This document shows, one piece after another, positions 33,719-43,882 of a stretch of 64,000 nt of DNA. The first letter of the stretch is position 1, and the number at the start of each line of letters is the position of its first letter. The stretch spans positions 357,001-421,000 of the forward strand of contig CAUEEP010000757.1 of assembly GCA_958450365.1 (NCBI GenBank), written 5' to 3'. The translations under genes were made by a program, and so were the position numbers. Source of the stretch: Mesorhabditis belari. Its lineage: Eukaryota > Nematoda > Chromadorea > Rhabditida > Rhabditidae. The notes below the pieces were generated by a model that was not told the DNA's origin, did no database searches, and saw only the letters and a program-made list of their open reading frames with translations.

Positions 33719-33789
33719 CGCGGGGCTGGGACTCGAACCCCGGACCTTTCGCTTCCCGGCCAATTATGCTAACCATTACACCACACCGC
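33719..33789 (-). tRNA. tRNA-like sequence, left half of inverted pair
   Basis: On the minus strand: acceptor GCGGTG pairs 5 of 6 with CCCCGC, A box TGGTGTAATGGTTAGCA, B box GGTTCGAGTCC, T stem 4 of 5. The anticodon arm (TTGGCCGGGAAGCGAA) does not form a normal 5-bp stem with a 7-base loop. A-box and acceptor resemble Glu/Asp-type tRNAs. Identity cannot be set. Confidence 0.5.
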
Positions 33790-33904
33790 TACTGATCCCC
33801 CCTACTCCAGAGGGAGTTAAGTTCCCTCCTCTCTGAACGAGACGGTTCCACACGCCTCGATTTATTAACACGACTTAACTCCCTCTGGAGTAAGGGAGAT
33901 CAGG

Positions 33905-33977
33905 CAAGTTGTGGTGTAATGGCTAGCACCTTTGGTCGATAAGCGAAAGGTCGCGAGTTCAAGTCTTTTGACCTTAT
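33905..33977 (+). tRNA. tRNA-like sequence, right half of inverted pair
   Basis: Shares GTGGTGTAATGGCTAGCA and the AAGCGAAAGGTC end of the anticodon region with the copy at 33719-33789, but on the opposite strand. CCTTT and AAAGG can pair around a 12-base loop GGTCGATAAGCG. The B box (GAGTTCAAGTC) is weaker. More decayed than its partner. Confidence 0.4.
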
Positions 33978-36078
33978 GGTTAGAGTTAGATCTTCGAAAA
34001 TTTTGGTACTCAGGTTCCTTGATTTCTCCTAAAGTTGGTTTTTTTAAGTTCCAATCATTCAATAAAGATTTTATTAACAAAATGGAAATCACAAAGTCTA
34101 AATTCGGCTTTATTTACAATGAAAGAGCAGACAAAAACGTGAAAATTGAATTTCTATGGCAATTTCAAGTTCTCAAGCCAGTTTTCATAAGTTCTAAAAG
34201 GAAATTTCCAATATAATTTGGTCATTCAGCAATTTTTTGCTTTCATTAACAAAATTTAATAAATTTTTAGTACTTTAGTCCATTTAAAAACGTTTTTCCT
34301 TGCTTTTGAAACAAATTTTTAAATCCAAATTGCCATTGAACATTTGCAAATGCAAATTTTAGCTGATCTTTTGTAGTTCTCAAGTAATTGCCCCAAAAAA
34401 ACACAATCTATCAAAAAGGATTATTCATTTCTCTATTCTTTAACATTTTCATGGCTGGTACAAGCTCTAAAATCTCACAAATCATCTCAGTGTCTCATAT
34501 TTTGTGTGGGAAGTTTGTTCGTTCTTCCGGATGCCTCTTTCTCTTCACCTTTCTTTTCTGCATAAAACTTTCAATCAGGCTTTACTGGAAAATTTCTCAA
34601 AAACTGTTAGCTATGGTACTTTTGGTCATTTTCCCATCTTTCTTCACTTTCTTCACTTTCTTCACTTTCCCCATCTTTCTTCACTTTCCCCATCTTCCTC
34701 CCTCTTTCTCTTCCCTTTCCCCATCTTTCCCCATCTTTCCCCTCCCCTTCGTACCAGTTTGTTTTTTCTCTTTACTTTTTTTATCTTTTTTTTTCTTTAC
34801 CCCTCAAATTTCCCCCTTTCTTCTATGAGCTTTTTGTCTTTTCTTTTATAATAATCACTTCCTGAAGCTTTCAAGGAAATCCTCTTTGCTACTTTCTAGC
34901 TGCAGCCTTACTCAATCGTTTTGTAAATCAAATGTTTGCCTAGCCATGGAAATTCTTTTAAAATTCCAGTGTTGATTTCCTTTGAGCTTCGAATTGTAGA
35001 CATCATTATAGGGAAACGTAGGGAAACGTCGGCGGAAACGTCGCACACCCAAATACAAAACTTTTTGTGTTACCAGCTTTTTAAAATCATCGAACGAAGT
35101 TTTAAGTCCAACGTTGGTTGTGGTCGATCGATTGAGCTGAAAATTTGGTAGCAGATAGAGAAAGTAAAACATTGTGAAAACACTTTGCAAAGTCAATGTT
35201 ACCAAAAAGACTCATTTTCTTGTGTTAAATGAGGTCTTTTGTGGCTATCATGAGTTCACAAGTTTGTACGTCACCAGAAGCTAATCTGATCGAGTAGGGG
35301 GTACCAAAATCATTCTTGGAATCTCCCCTAAGATCTTCCATCCAAAAACTCTTGCAAATATTTTGTTTGAGTGGGATAAAATCGGATCAGAAGGTGAGCA
35401 AGTAGGTTCATCTCATTCGTCGCCCACATTCTTCACAAGAAATCCTTCTGAATTCACTCCAAAAGCAGCAACAGCAGCACCAAAACAATAAAGCGTTTCA
35501 TTCACTGTCTTGCCAGGTTTGTTTTGATAAAATTGTATATTTTGCACATTTTAATACCGTAATCTATTTTCACTTTTTTCATTTTCACTTCCATTTTCGT
35601 AATCCAAAAACTGCAGCAAAAAATTGAGATTCTAAAGGTGTTCCTAGTGCAAGATACAAGACCTATTCAAGAAATTTTAAATAATTTAAATAGATGAGTT
35701 TTTAGGGCTTATTTCCGGTAGATCTCGCAGGCCACCGAAAAAGTGATTACAAACATTTTGACAATGCTTCTTGAGCTTTATCCTTTATTGAATGCTGCGA
35801 CAACTCGTTTTTTGATCTTCTCTGTTAGATTGGAACGTACTGGCATTTATATTAGAATTAGAAACAAATAGAAATTATGTCCAAACTTTTAGATCCCTAA
35901 AAAAGCGAAACTCATGGAAAAAGATCCAGAAAATAAAAAACTACAAAAGCTCAAGTAAAATCGAATGAAATTCAAGAAACTAGATAAAAAATGACAGAAA
36001 ATATGCGTCTAATAAACACCCAATACTTTCATTGAACTTTGATTTAAAGCGCTCTTGATGCGTTTTACTTTCTCAACT
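33978..36078. other. Gene-free interval with pyrimidine tract
   Basis: 34615-34830 is a C+T-rich tract of CTTTCTTCACTTTC and CCCATCTTTCC runs; the two open frames over it are low-complexity artefacts. A few CAGCAACAGCAG triplets at 35464 do not sit in a supportable exon. I see no gene. Confidence 0.45.
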
Positions 36079-36294
36079 GGGGATCGGATGGAATTTGAGG
36101 GGAAAGTACTGGGAAAACGGGGTTAAGATTAACTTTATGAAAAAGCAGCTAGTAGATACAGTAGGGTCCAAAAGTTTCTCAACTGGGGGTGTGTCCAAAC
36201 TTTTGGACCCTACTGTATCTACTAGCTGCTTTTTCGTAAAGTTAATCTTAACCCCGTTTTCCCAGTACTTTCCCCTCAAATTCCATCCGATCCC
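36079..36294. repeat. Near-perfect hairpin element, ~97 bp arms
   Basis: Left arm runs from GGATCGGATGGAATTTG to GGGTCCAAAAGTTT; right arm is its reverse complement with only a handful of differences; the loop is about 20 bp (around ACTGGGGGTGTGTCC). The centre motif CAGTAGGGTCCAAAAGTTT resembles Tc-family terminal repeats facing each other. It is either a head-to-head MITE or a small-RNA-generating hairpin. Confidence 0.88.
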
Positions 36295-36739
36295 ACCTCG
36301 AGATCTCCATCAGGATTATCACTTTTCCCCCTCTTTTCAATTTTTTTTCATTTCAAAAAAAACGAAAACACTTCTATATCTATAGAAACGCGTTTTTTTT
36401 GCCTCACTTTTTCACCCTTCTCTCGAGTTTTTTCATAGTTTTTCCTTTGCCCCCAGCCTGGCACCATCTTCATTAAGTTTCCCTTCAAAATTACCTACTT
36501 TTTCAAGGTTTTCAAAGCTTTCTTCTAAATTTTTTTCATTTCTTAAGAAACAAACGAACTGATTTTCTTTGGTTTACCGTTTTTATCGTTTAATTCATTA
36601 ATGTCGATTGAAGGCAACGTTAAGGCATTGAAAATAGAATTGATTTGTGTAAAAGCTTAAGAAATGTATGTTATAAGTTTTTTTCTTATAAAAAAACAAT
36701 TTCTCGAGTGGTGAGTGAAAATTTCTAAGGAATAAGAAG

Positions 36740-37131
36740 AGATTAACCTTTTGGGATTTGTTTTAAAGTCATTTTTAAAGTCAGAAATTCCTTGCTATTC
36801 TGATCGACTTGCTCTTTTTGATCTTAAACCCTTATCCCATCGCCGCATTTATTTTGATTTGGTCTTATGCTATAAAATCATCTTCTCTCCTAACTCTCAT
36901 CCGGAACTTAAAGGACTCTTTAAGATTTCGAATCACGCCAGAAGAACTCGTAGTCACAACTTTCAGATTACCCCCTTTCAAAGCTTTCATAACCGCCAAC
37001 TGTATCATTCTTTTGCTTGTCGTGTTCCTCATATTTGGAATAAGTTACCTTGTGATATTTTTTCGTCTCTGAACTATTTTAAATCCTCAATATATAAGCT
37101 CGATCTTGTAGCGCTGTCAATTTTAAATTAG
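36740..37131 (+). mobile_element. LINE-type reverse transcriptase C-terminal fragment
   Basis: A 127-codon open frame reads DRLALFDLKPLSHRRIYFDL, then VLCYKIIFSP, a basic RRTRSHNFQ block, SFACRVPHIWNKLPCDIF and FKSSIYKLD. This is the conserved tail after the RT domain of many non-LTR retrotransposons: 'R---L-L--L--RR---L---YK' and 'R----WN-LP----S---FK--L'. The frame is open to its stop, but the catalytic RT region is absent upstream. It is a 5'-truncated insertion, followed by ~130 bp of tail and a TATATATA run. Confidence 0.75.
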
Positions 37132-37303
37132 TTTTTAATGTCATATATATACACGTGTCTAATTGTAGTTGTGTTTGTATATCAATTATCTTTCTTCGTC
37201 TACGCTGTTCAATCTGTTTGCATTGTCACTTTTCCTTGTCGGATAAAGTATATATATATATATTTTTCTTATTAAATCTAATTGCTTTCAAATAGATACA
37301 CGT

Positions 37304-37833
37304 ACGTAATGTACGTGCACGTATGTACGTAATGTACGTGTACGTACGTACGTAATGTACGTGTATCTACGTACATAATGTACGTGTACGTACGTACGTA
37401 ATGTACGTGTATCTACGTACGTAATGTACGTGTACGTACGTACGTAATGTACGTGTACCTACGTACATAATGTACGTGTACGTACGTACGTAATGTACGT
37501 GTACGTACGTACGTAATGTACGTGTACCTACGTACGTAATGTACGTGTACGTACGTACGTACGTAATGTACGTGTACCTACGTACATAATGTATGTGTAC
37601 CTACGTACATAATGTACGTGTACGTACGTACGTAATGTACGTGTACGTACGTACGTAATGTACGTGTACCTACGTACGTAATGTACGTGTACGTACGTAC
37701 GTACGTAATGTACGTGTACCTACGTACATAATGTACGTGTACCTACGTACATAATGTACGTGTACGTACGTACGTAATGTACGTGTACGTACGTACGTAC
37801 GTAATGTACGTGTACCTACGTACGTAATGTACG
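37304..37833. repeat. ACGTACGTAATGTACGTGT satellite, ~530 bp
   Basis: Alternating TACGTACGTAATGTACG and TGTACCTACGTACATAATG units of 19-23 bp that build a longer-order repeat. It is almost purely alternating purine-pyrimidine and self-complementary (TACGTA, GTAC), so it can form cruciforms or Z-DNA-like structure. It begins just after the tail of the LINE fragment. Confidence 0.93.
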
Positions 37834-37924
37834 TAAAACATGAGAAAACATTAAGATTAGATAAAATCTTCTAAATAAAAGTAAAGAAATGTGAGATAGA
37901 AATTGTTTAGTACAGTAAATAAAA

Positions 37925-38008
37925 CAAAGTTTAAATCGTATTCAAAAGAAATCAAGCTTTGAAAGTCTTGTCAATCTTTCTTTTGAATACGATTTAAACT
38001 TTGTCTTG
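37925..38008. repeat. 28-bp perfect inverted repeat with 25-base loop
   Basis: ACAAAGTTTAAATCGT and onward is matched by ACGATTTAAACTTTGT at the far end; pairing is perfect over 28 bp with a 25-base loop. Its size fits a precursor hairpin of small RNA or a minimal MITE. No promoter or conservation evidence is available. Confidence 0.8.
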
Positions 38009-38744
38009 CAAAGTTTTTATTCAACGATCTCCATCTCCAACGATTACGAAATCTCGAAATTCAAGATTGACCACACTTTTGAAATCTTTTTTTTGGCAAT
38101 TCCTGTGCTTTTTATGTAGTGTTTTCTTGAATGTTGTCAAATGCTCTCCACATTTTTCTCTATTCTCTATTTTTCTCAATTCCAAGGGGGGTTTGGTGCC
38201 AGTCTCCACCCCTCATTCCCCTTTTTTTTTCTTCATAAAGCCCCTTTTTCTCTAAAAAACGATGCGTCATTCACGTGCTTCCCTTTCTTTTTTTTTTTCT
38301 TTTCTAGGTTCTAATCTTGCTTTTTCATTTGGATTCTAACTCTTTCTTGTTGATTTTTCTTTTGTTTTACTTTAATGATCAGTTCAATGATCAGATCAAT
38401 TTGATTTCCAACTACAAGCCTTAAGCTTTAGCTTTTCTCAATAAATCTTACATAAATCTCTAACAAGAATTGAATTGATCAGAAAAAACTGAAAAAGCTT
38501 TTTTTTGACGCCTTTTCTATAAAGATTTTCGTTTTTAAAAAGTTTTAACGCTTTTACTTTCACGAAAACTTTAAACTTTTCACTTTTTCATAACTAATTG
38601 AAAGTTAAGTTGTATTAAGATTTAAGAATTAAGACGTATTAAGTATTAAGACGTATTAAGAATCAAAAAAATCTCATTTAGGAAAATGTTTTTCTTTTTA
38701 AAAAGATAAACGATTACAAATTTCTAATTGAATAAATTTCTTGA

Positions 38745-39341
38745 TCGTGGTGCAAAAGAAACTGCCGATTTGACGGTAATTTTAAAAAAAAACATAACAT
38801 CAAAGCGAGATATCTTTATTCATCGAAATATTCACCACAAGCATCAATGGCCTTGGATGGTGACATGATCACAATGGAATATTTTCGCGAGATCTCAAGC
38901 AGATTGACATGGATCGGCCAAGCTGAGGGATGAATAACGTCCCTCAGCTTGGCTTCGTTCACGACTTCTGGCCTCGAACCGTGCTCGTAATCTTCCAAAG
39001 TCTCGTCTCCCTCTCGGAATCGTTTGAAACCAAGTCTGACACTGCCTGAGAGACAAATTGCCATCTCCGAAAGCAGCACAGAGAGAACGATGCGATTCGG
39101 CAGCAGACTTTCTAATTTTGAAGTTAAACAGTAATGCTGCTCGTAGCACAAACGTTTGCTCGACCATGATCTAAATAAAAAATATAAGCATTTTTAAATA
39201 AAATAAACAATAACCAAAAAATTCCAATGTCGAAATAAATAGCAAACAAATATGCGAACAAAACAAAAAAATAATGCCGCTCGCTCGTTTCTGATAAATA
39301 AGATCTGATACCCATCGGAAGTTTCTTTTGCATCACCATAA
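38745..39341 (-). mobile_element. Mariner-type element remnant with broken transposase
   Basis: Ends carry GGTGCAAAAGAAACTGCC at the left and the inverted GGAAGTTTCTTTTGCATCACC at the right, mariner-like. On the minus strand MVEQTFVLRAALLFNF, SAAESHRSLCAAFGDG and CQTWFQ encode the N-terminal HTH of mariner/SETMAR transposases; the continuation RFREGDETLEDYEHGSRPE and NEAKLRDVI lies in another frame. Later there are stops, and the catalytic domain is missing. It is inactive. Confidence 0.78.
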
Positions 39342-39430
39342 TATTATAGGTCAAATGCATTTGTTAAGACACTCTTGAAACCTCAAATAATGGTTTCCAA
39401 AAGTTTCACAAAAAAAAGCAAAAAGTTTGG

Positions 39431-39508
39431 CTGGAAGTGGAATTGAAACCGCGAGCAAAGGTGGCATAGTTTCGCAGACTAGGGCACTATCCTCTAGACT
39501 ACCGCCGC
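39431..39508 (-). tRNA. tRNA-like sequence with GCG anticodon loop
   Basis: On the minus strand the A-box region TAGTCTAGAGGATAGTGC is followed by CTAGT-CTGCGAA-ACTAT, a 4/5 stem with a canonical 7-base loop (U33, anticodon GCG, A37). GCG would read an Arg codon, which eukaryotes normally read with ACG. The region after the anticodon arm is unusually long, and the B box (GGTTTCAATTCC) is off consensus. It may be a decayed tRNA or a nematode tRNA with a long variable arm. Confidence 0.4.
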
Positions 39509-39629
39509 TCCTCCTTCTTCTTCTTCTTGGCTCCGAGTATAGACGAGTTGTTTGTCGAAATTGATGAAAATTTGCACGCGTTTTTCTCAAAAACTAGCCT
39601 CCACTAGGTAGAAATAAAAAATATATGTT

Positions 39630-39726
39630 TTCCACCGAAAAAATAATGCCGTTAGCATCGCTCGTTTCTGATAAATGAGAGCTGATAGCCATCGGAAGTT
39701 TCTTTTGCACCACTCTAATATTATCA
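39630..39726. repeat. Second mariner-type end
   Basis: About 95 bp from AAAAAATAATGCCG through GCCATCGGAAGTTTCTTTTGCACCAC repeat the right end of the mariner remnant (39265-39341) at high identity and in the same orientation. No transposase accompanies it, so it is a solo end or a deletion derivative. Confidence 0.7.
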
Positions 39727-40298
39727 ATTCGTTCAAAATGAAATTCACTTCAGCACTTGTTCTTTTTTCAATCCTTTCAAATTCCGAGGTCATTTCATCC
39801 TATTCTCACCTCTGAAATCCTTTTTCGTATGACTATTTTCTCTAAAATTTTTGCCGTCTCTTCGCTAGTTTTTTCGAAAGTTCTTTTGTGTGAGCATTTC
39901 TGTTTCGCAATTGTGAACATTTGTGCCGAGAATCTCTCAAATTTTTCTTCTATTTCCTTCTCTTTTGTGGACATTTTAGAGGAAAAGAGACGTTTTTTCA
40001 TCACACTCGTTTGCGCGGGGTGGAGGAAAGGAAGAAAAAAAAAAAGGGGAATGGAAGGGCACCCTGCCAGTCCTCATCTCTTTCCTTTCACATGTCTTGC
40101 TTTGATCGTTTCTAGATTGGACTTATTGATTTATTTCTTATTATTTCTAGTTTTTGCTGAGTTGAATGGTACAAATAAAGTTTCAATTCTTCTAAAATTA
40201 ACATTTCATTTCTCTCACAATGCAATTACACTTTGATTTATCTTGCTTTCGTATTTTGATTGTAAATATTGATATTAAGTGAAAAAAAACATCTACCA

Positions 40299-40566
40299 AC
40301 CGTAAATACTGTAATAGTACCCCACTCTCCCTCGTACAGTCGCGTAGTCGCAAAAGTTTTTTAGTATTTCATTTTTTTCAAAGCGCCCGTACTTTCAACA
40401 AATGCGTTTTTGGTATCAAAAAATAGCTGAAATTCAGGGCTATTTTTTGAGACCTAAGCGCACATTGTAGTATAAACCAGTGTCGAGAAAAACTCGTTCA
40501 AAGCTAGACTACGCAACACTCCGCACCGTCATTATGGGGGTGGGATACTATTACAGTATTTACGAT
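40299..40566. repeat. TIR family A element, complete copy
   Basis: Bounded by CCGTAAATACTGTAATAG and its inverted partner CTATTACAGTATTTACG. Same interior as the 19164 copy except that the TATCAAAAAATAGC palindrome is in the other orientation. About 268 bp, non-coding. Confidence 0.85.
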
Positions 40567-40627
40567 ATGTTTAAATTAGAGTTCTAAATTGAATTATAGT
40601 AGATAAAGGTTAAGCTAAACTAAGAAA

Positions 40628-40903
40628 AGCATATCGTAATACCTTTAATCGTAGCCCCTCCACCCGATAATGCCGGTCGGAGCATCGCGTAGTCTAACTT
40701 TAAACGCATTTTTCTCGCCATCCGTTTATGCTACACTGTTCGTTTAAGTATTAAATAAAAGCTGAAATTCAGAGCTATTTTTTTGATATCTAAGCGCGCA
40801 TTGTAGCATAAACCAGTGTCGAGTAACACTCGTCCAAAGCTAGACTACGCAACGTTTCGCACCGTTATTATGGGGGTGGGGGTACCATTACAGTATTTAC
40901 GGT
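40628..40903. repeat. TIR family A element, diverged copy
   Basis: Right half (GCATTGTAGCATAAACC to CAGTATTTACGGTA) is well kept; the left half, from ATCGTAATACCTTTAATC, is much more diverged. It lies 60 bp from the copy at 40299-40566. Confidence 0.7.
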
Positions 40904-40994
40904 AAGTATACTATAAAAGTGTTGAATTGAGTTGAATTCGTCAAATTATAAACGAAAAAACAAGTTTTCTTTTTGATAAGAGCATTGGATTTTG

Positions 40995-41275
40995 TATTAG
41001 GTTGGCAAGAAAGTTCGTAGAGACTAGAAGTTGGTAGAGACTAGTTCGTAGAGACTAGAAGTTCGTAGAGACTAGTTCGTAGAGACTAGAAGTTCGTAGA
41101 GACTAGAAGTTCGTAGAGACTAGTTCGTAGAGATTAGAAGTTGGTAGAGACTAGAAGTTCGTAGAGACTAGTTCGTAGAGACTAGTTCGTAGAGACTAGT
41201 TCGTAGAGACTAGTTCGTAGAGACTAGAAGTTCGTAGAGACTAGTTCGTAGAGACTAGAAGTTCGTAGAGACAAA
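40995..41275. repeat. Mariner-like end fused to a GTAGAGACTAGAAGTTC array
   Basis: Starts with TTAGGTTGGCAAGAAAGT, a typical mariner terminal sequence, and passes directly into about 16 units of GTTCGTAGAGACTA with optional GAA. The array seems to have expanded from the sub-terminal sequence of the element. No other element end is visible. Confidence 0.85.
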
Positions 41276-42029
41276 ACTTCAAGTATGTAATATTGTTTTC
41301 GAATCTTCTGTAAACATACATAATATTATTCAACAATTTATTTCAGTTTTTTTTGTCTTTAATTAGTAAACCTTTGACTTTATCATTCCTTTGATATTTC
41401 TCTTTTTTTTTCAACCACAGTCAATTCTTTTCCCCATTTCTTATCTTTTTGCTTTCCCCTATTGAAAAACTTTGCATAAAAAAAGCGATCAAAAAGAGTC
41501 AAAAATCAAGAAATGCTTGTAAAATTTGTAATTTTGATTGTTAAACTTTTATATAATATAGTTTTAATCTCAATTTATTTCAAATCGTTATAAAAATTGA
41601 GCGTTTTTCTTTTCTTTTTTCGAGTATTTAAATTGATTTCTTTTTATTCTTAATTTTATATCTTTTAGATTTTAATTGCTTACAATTGGAATGCGATAAA
41701 AGAGAAGAGAAGTGAAAATGTTACCGAGAAACACCAATTTTCCGCCTTTCGATTTTCCCGGTTTGTTTATATGAAAGAAATTTCGATCATTGAGTATCAG
41801 AGAATTTCAAATCTACTCTAATCTAATCGACAAATCCAATTCTAAACTAAAAACTGTAAAAAAACTGTTTAAGATTTGCTTTGTTTAGTCACTCATCAAC
41901 CAGAAGTAAACTTAAACAATACCAAACAATACCAAGTTTCAATTCTTAAAACTCAAACTCTCACAAGAGTCAAATTTCTCACTACAATAATGTAATCGAT
42001 CCTACTAAAGCTAGATTTTAAATCGATCT

Positions 42030-42258
42030 GTAATCGTAATCAATGATCGACTGTAATCGTAATCGATAATCGACTGTAATCGTAATCGATAATCGACTCT
42101 AATCGTAATCAATAATCGACTGTAATCGTAATCGATAATCCACTCTAATCGTAATCGATAATCGATCTGTAATCGTAATCGATAATCGACTGTAATCGTA
42201 ATCGATAATCAACTGTAATCGTAATCGATAATCGATCTGTAATCGTTATCAATAATCG
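42030..42258. repeat. 22-bp ATCGATAATCGACTGTAATCGTA minisatellite
   Basis: About ten units rich in ATCGAT, flanked on each side by GATCCTACTAAAG. Non-coding. Confidence 0.9.
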
Positions 42259-42376
42259 GCTGTAATCGATCCTACTAAAGTAATCTAGTTTTTAAATACG
42301 GCATCATACAATTCTTGGTCTTGAATTTAAAAATAATCAAAACAAAGGTCGAAAGTGGCGACTTAATCTTACCAAT

Positions 42377-43062
42377 AGGCTAAATGCTTCTTAAATATAG
42401 ATCTAAAAAGTGTTCGTAAGTTTAGTTAAAGAGTATTTGAAGTTATTGAACAAGCAACATTGATTCTTTGCATTGTAAAAGGCATTCTTTCATTAACACA
42501 TCTTCAAAGCAAGAAACTGTGACTATTGACCATTGATGAGCCAGCTTACCTAATACTTTTCGATTCTCCTTTCCAAATATCAATTGCCCATCTCACATCT
42601 CCTGAAACCAAAGCCACCAATTGACCTAGTCCCCTTCTCCCCAATTTCCCTCAAATCTCTAAAATATTTTCCCTCTCATGACCCTAGTGTGAACGTGGAT
42701 TTGCAAGCCGATTTTTCTGTCCGGAAAACATTTCATAGTGTCTCTTTTCCTTTCAATCATCCAATCGTTCACCTTGACCTCATTCGATTTGGGGGAAATG
42801 GATTGGAATTGGGAAAAAGAGACTGGTAGCAAAGGAAAAACAAAATCTTATGTCATTTTTTTGAGAAAAATACTGTAGCTGAGAGTTTTGAGGAGATATT
42901 TAGCATTTAAAAGTATATAACAATATCAAATTTGGTTCTAGAATATTCATTTTACAATGCAAAGTACAACAAAGAATCAATATTGCTTGTTCAATAACTT
43001 CAAATACTCTTTAACTAAATTTACGAACACTTTTTAGATCTAGATTTAAGAATGCATTTGAA
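42377..43062. repeat. Inverted-repeat element with ~105 bp arms
   Basis: The left arm (42377-42480, with AGATCTAAAAAGTGTTCGTAA and AACAAGCAACATTGATTC) returns inverted at 42955-43062. The 470-bp interior includes an 81-codon open frame that I do not regard as coding. A MITE or a deleted transposon is likely. Confidence 0.8.
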
Positions 43063-43882
43063 ATAAATTTCTTTTCCATTCTTTAATTTCTAGTAGAATG
43101 AATGATGAGAGTAGTCAGTATAGAGTCCTTTTTTTTGGACTTAAACATCTGGCCCTCACCATCTATTCTCAATATTACATTGATTTTTAAGGGAAAACAG
43201 GAAAAAGATGACTGCTTAACTGCTTACTTTTAAAGAAAGTTCTAAACTATCATTACCTGCTAATATAAACTCCTTTTCCTCTTCCCCTTCCTCTCTCTCT
43301 TCCCTTCCTTTCCCCTTCCTCTTCCATTCCTCGTTTAGAAACCTTTCACGTGAAGAACTATAGCTTAAATAGCTAAAGATTGATCTCAAAAACCTAGAAA
43401 ACCTTGTTTCTTCAATTTTACCTCAATCTTAATGATCAGCACTCTTAAAATCCCTCCTTTAGCAAATATTTCCCCAAGTTTCCTCTGATTTTCCCGTTTT
43501 TGGCCGTTGCTTCCTTTTGAAGACTTCAGATCTCGGGAATGAGAGGAATAGAGATAGAAAGTGGCCAGACGAGGGCCTAAAACGTGGTAGAGAGTGCCAA
43601 AGAGACACAGACATTCAAAGATATTGAAGGGAATGGGTGGGGGGAGGCTCGGCCTGGTACGGACCCCCTCTCTCGGTGTGCTGTGTCTCTCCCTCGACTC
43701 CTCTCTCTCTCTTCCCCGTACATCGGACGTGTGTCCCCTTAGCCCCTTCTCTTTAACCGATATTCCTAACCTTTCCCTTCTCCCTTTGACCCTTTTTCTT
43801 TCAAAAAGCATACCCTCAAGCATTTCTTATTTTCTTCTAAAATTTTTATATTCGAATTTTTTGGGATTTTTCCCTATTCGCG

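Larger units (their letters stand above)
33719..33977. repeat. Palindrome formed by two tRNA-like units
   Basis: The arms contain not only the tRNA-like sequences but also the flank CTCCAGAGGGAGTTAAG at 33806-33822 and its reverse complement CTTAACTCCCTCTGGAG at 33875-33891. The spacer is about 50 bp. The unit as a whole could fold into a long hairpin. Confidence 0.75.

Noticed and set aside
34388..34851. Two long plus-strand frames rich in Phe, Pro and Ser
   Set aside because: They fall on a pyrimidine tract; composition alone explains the missing stops.
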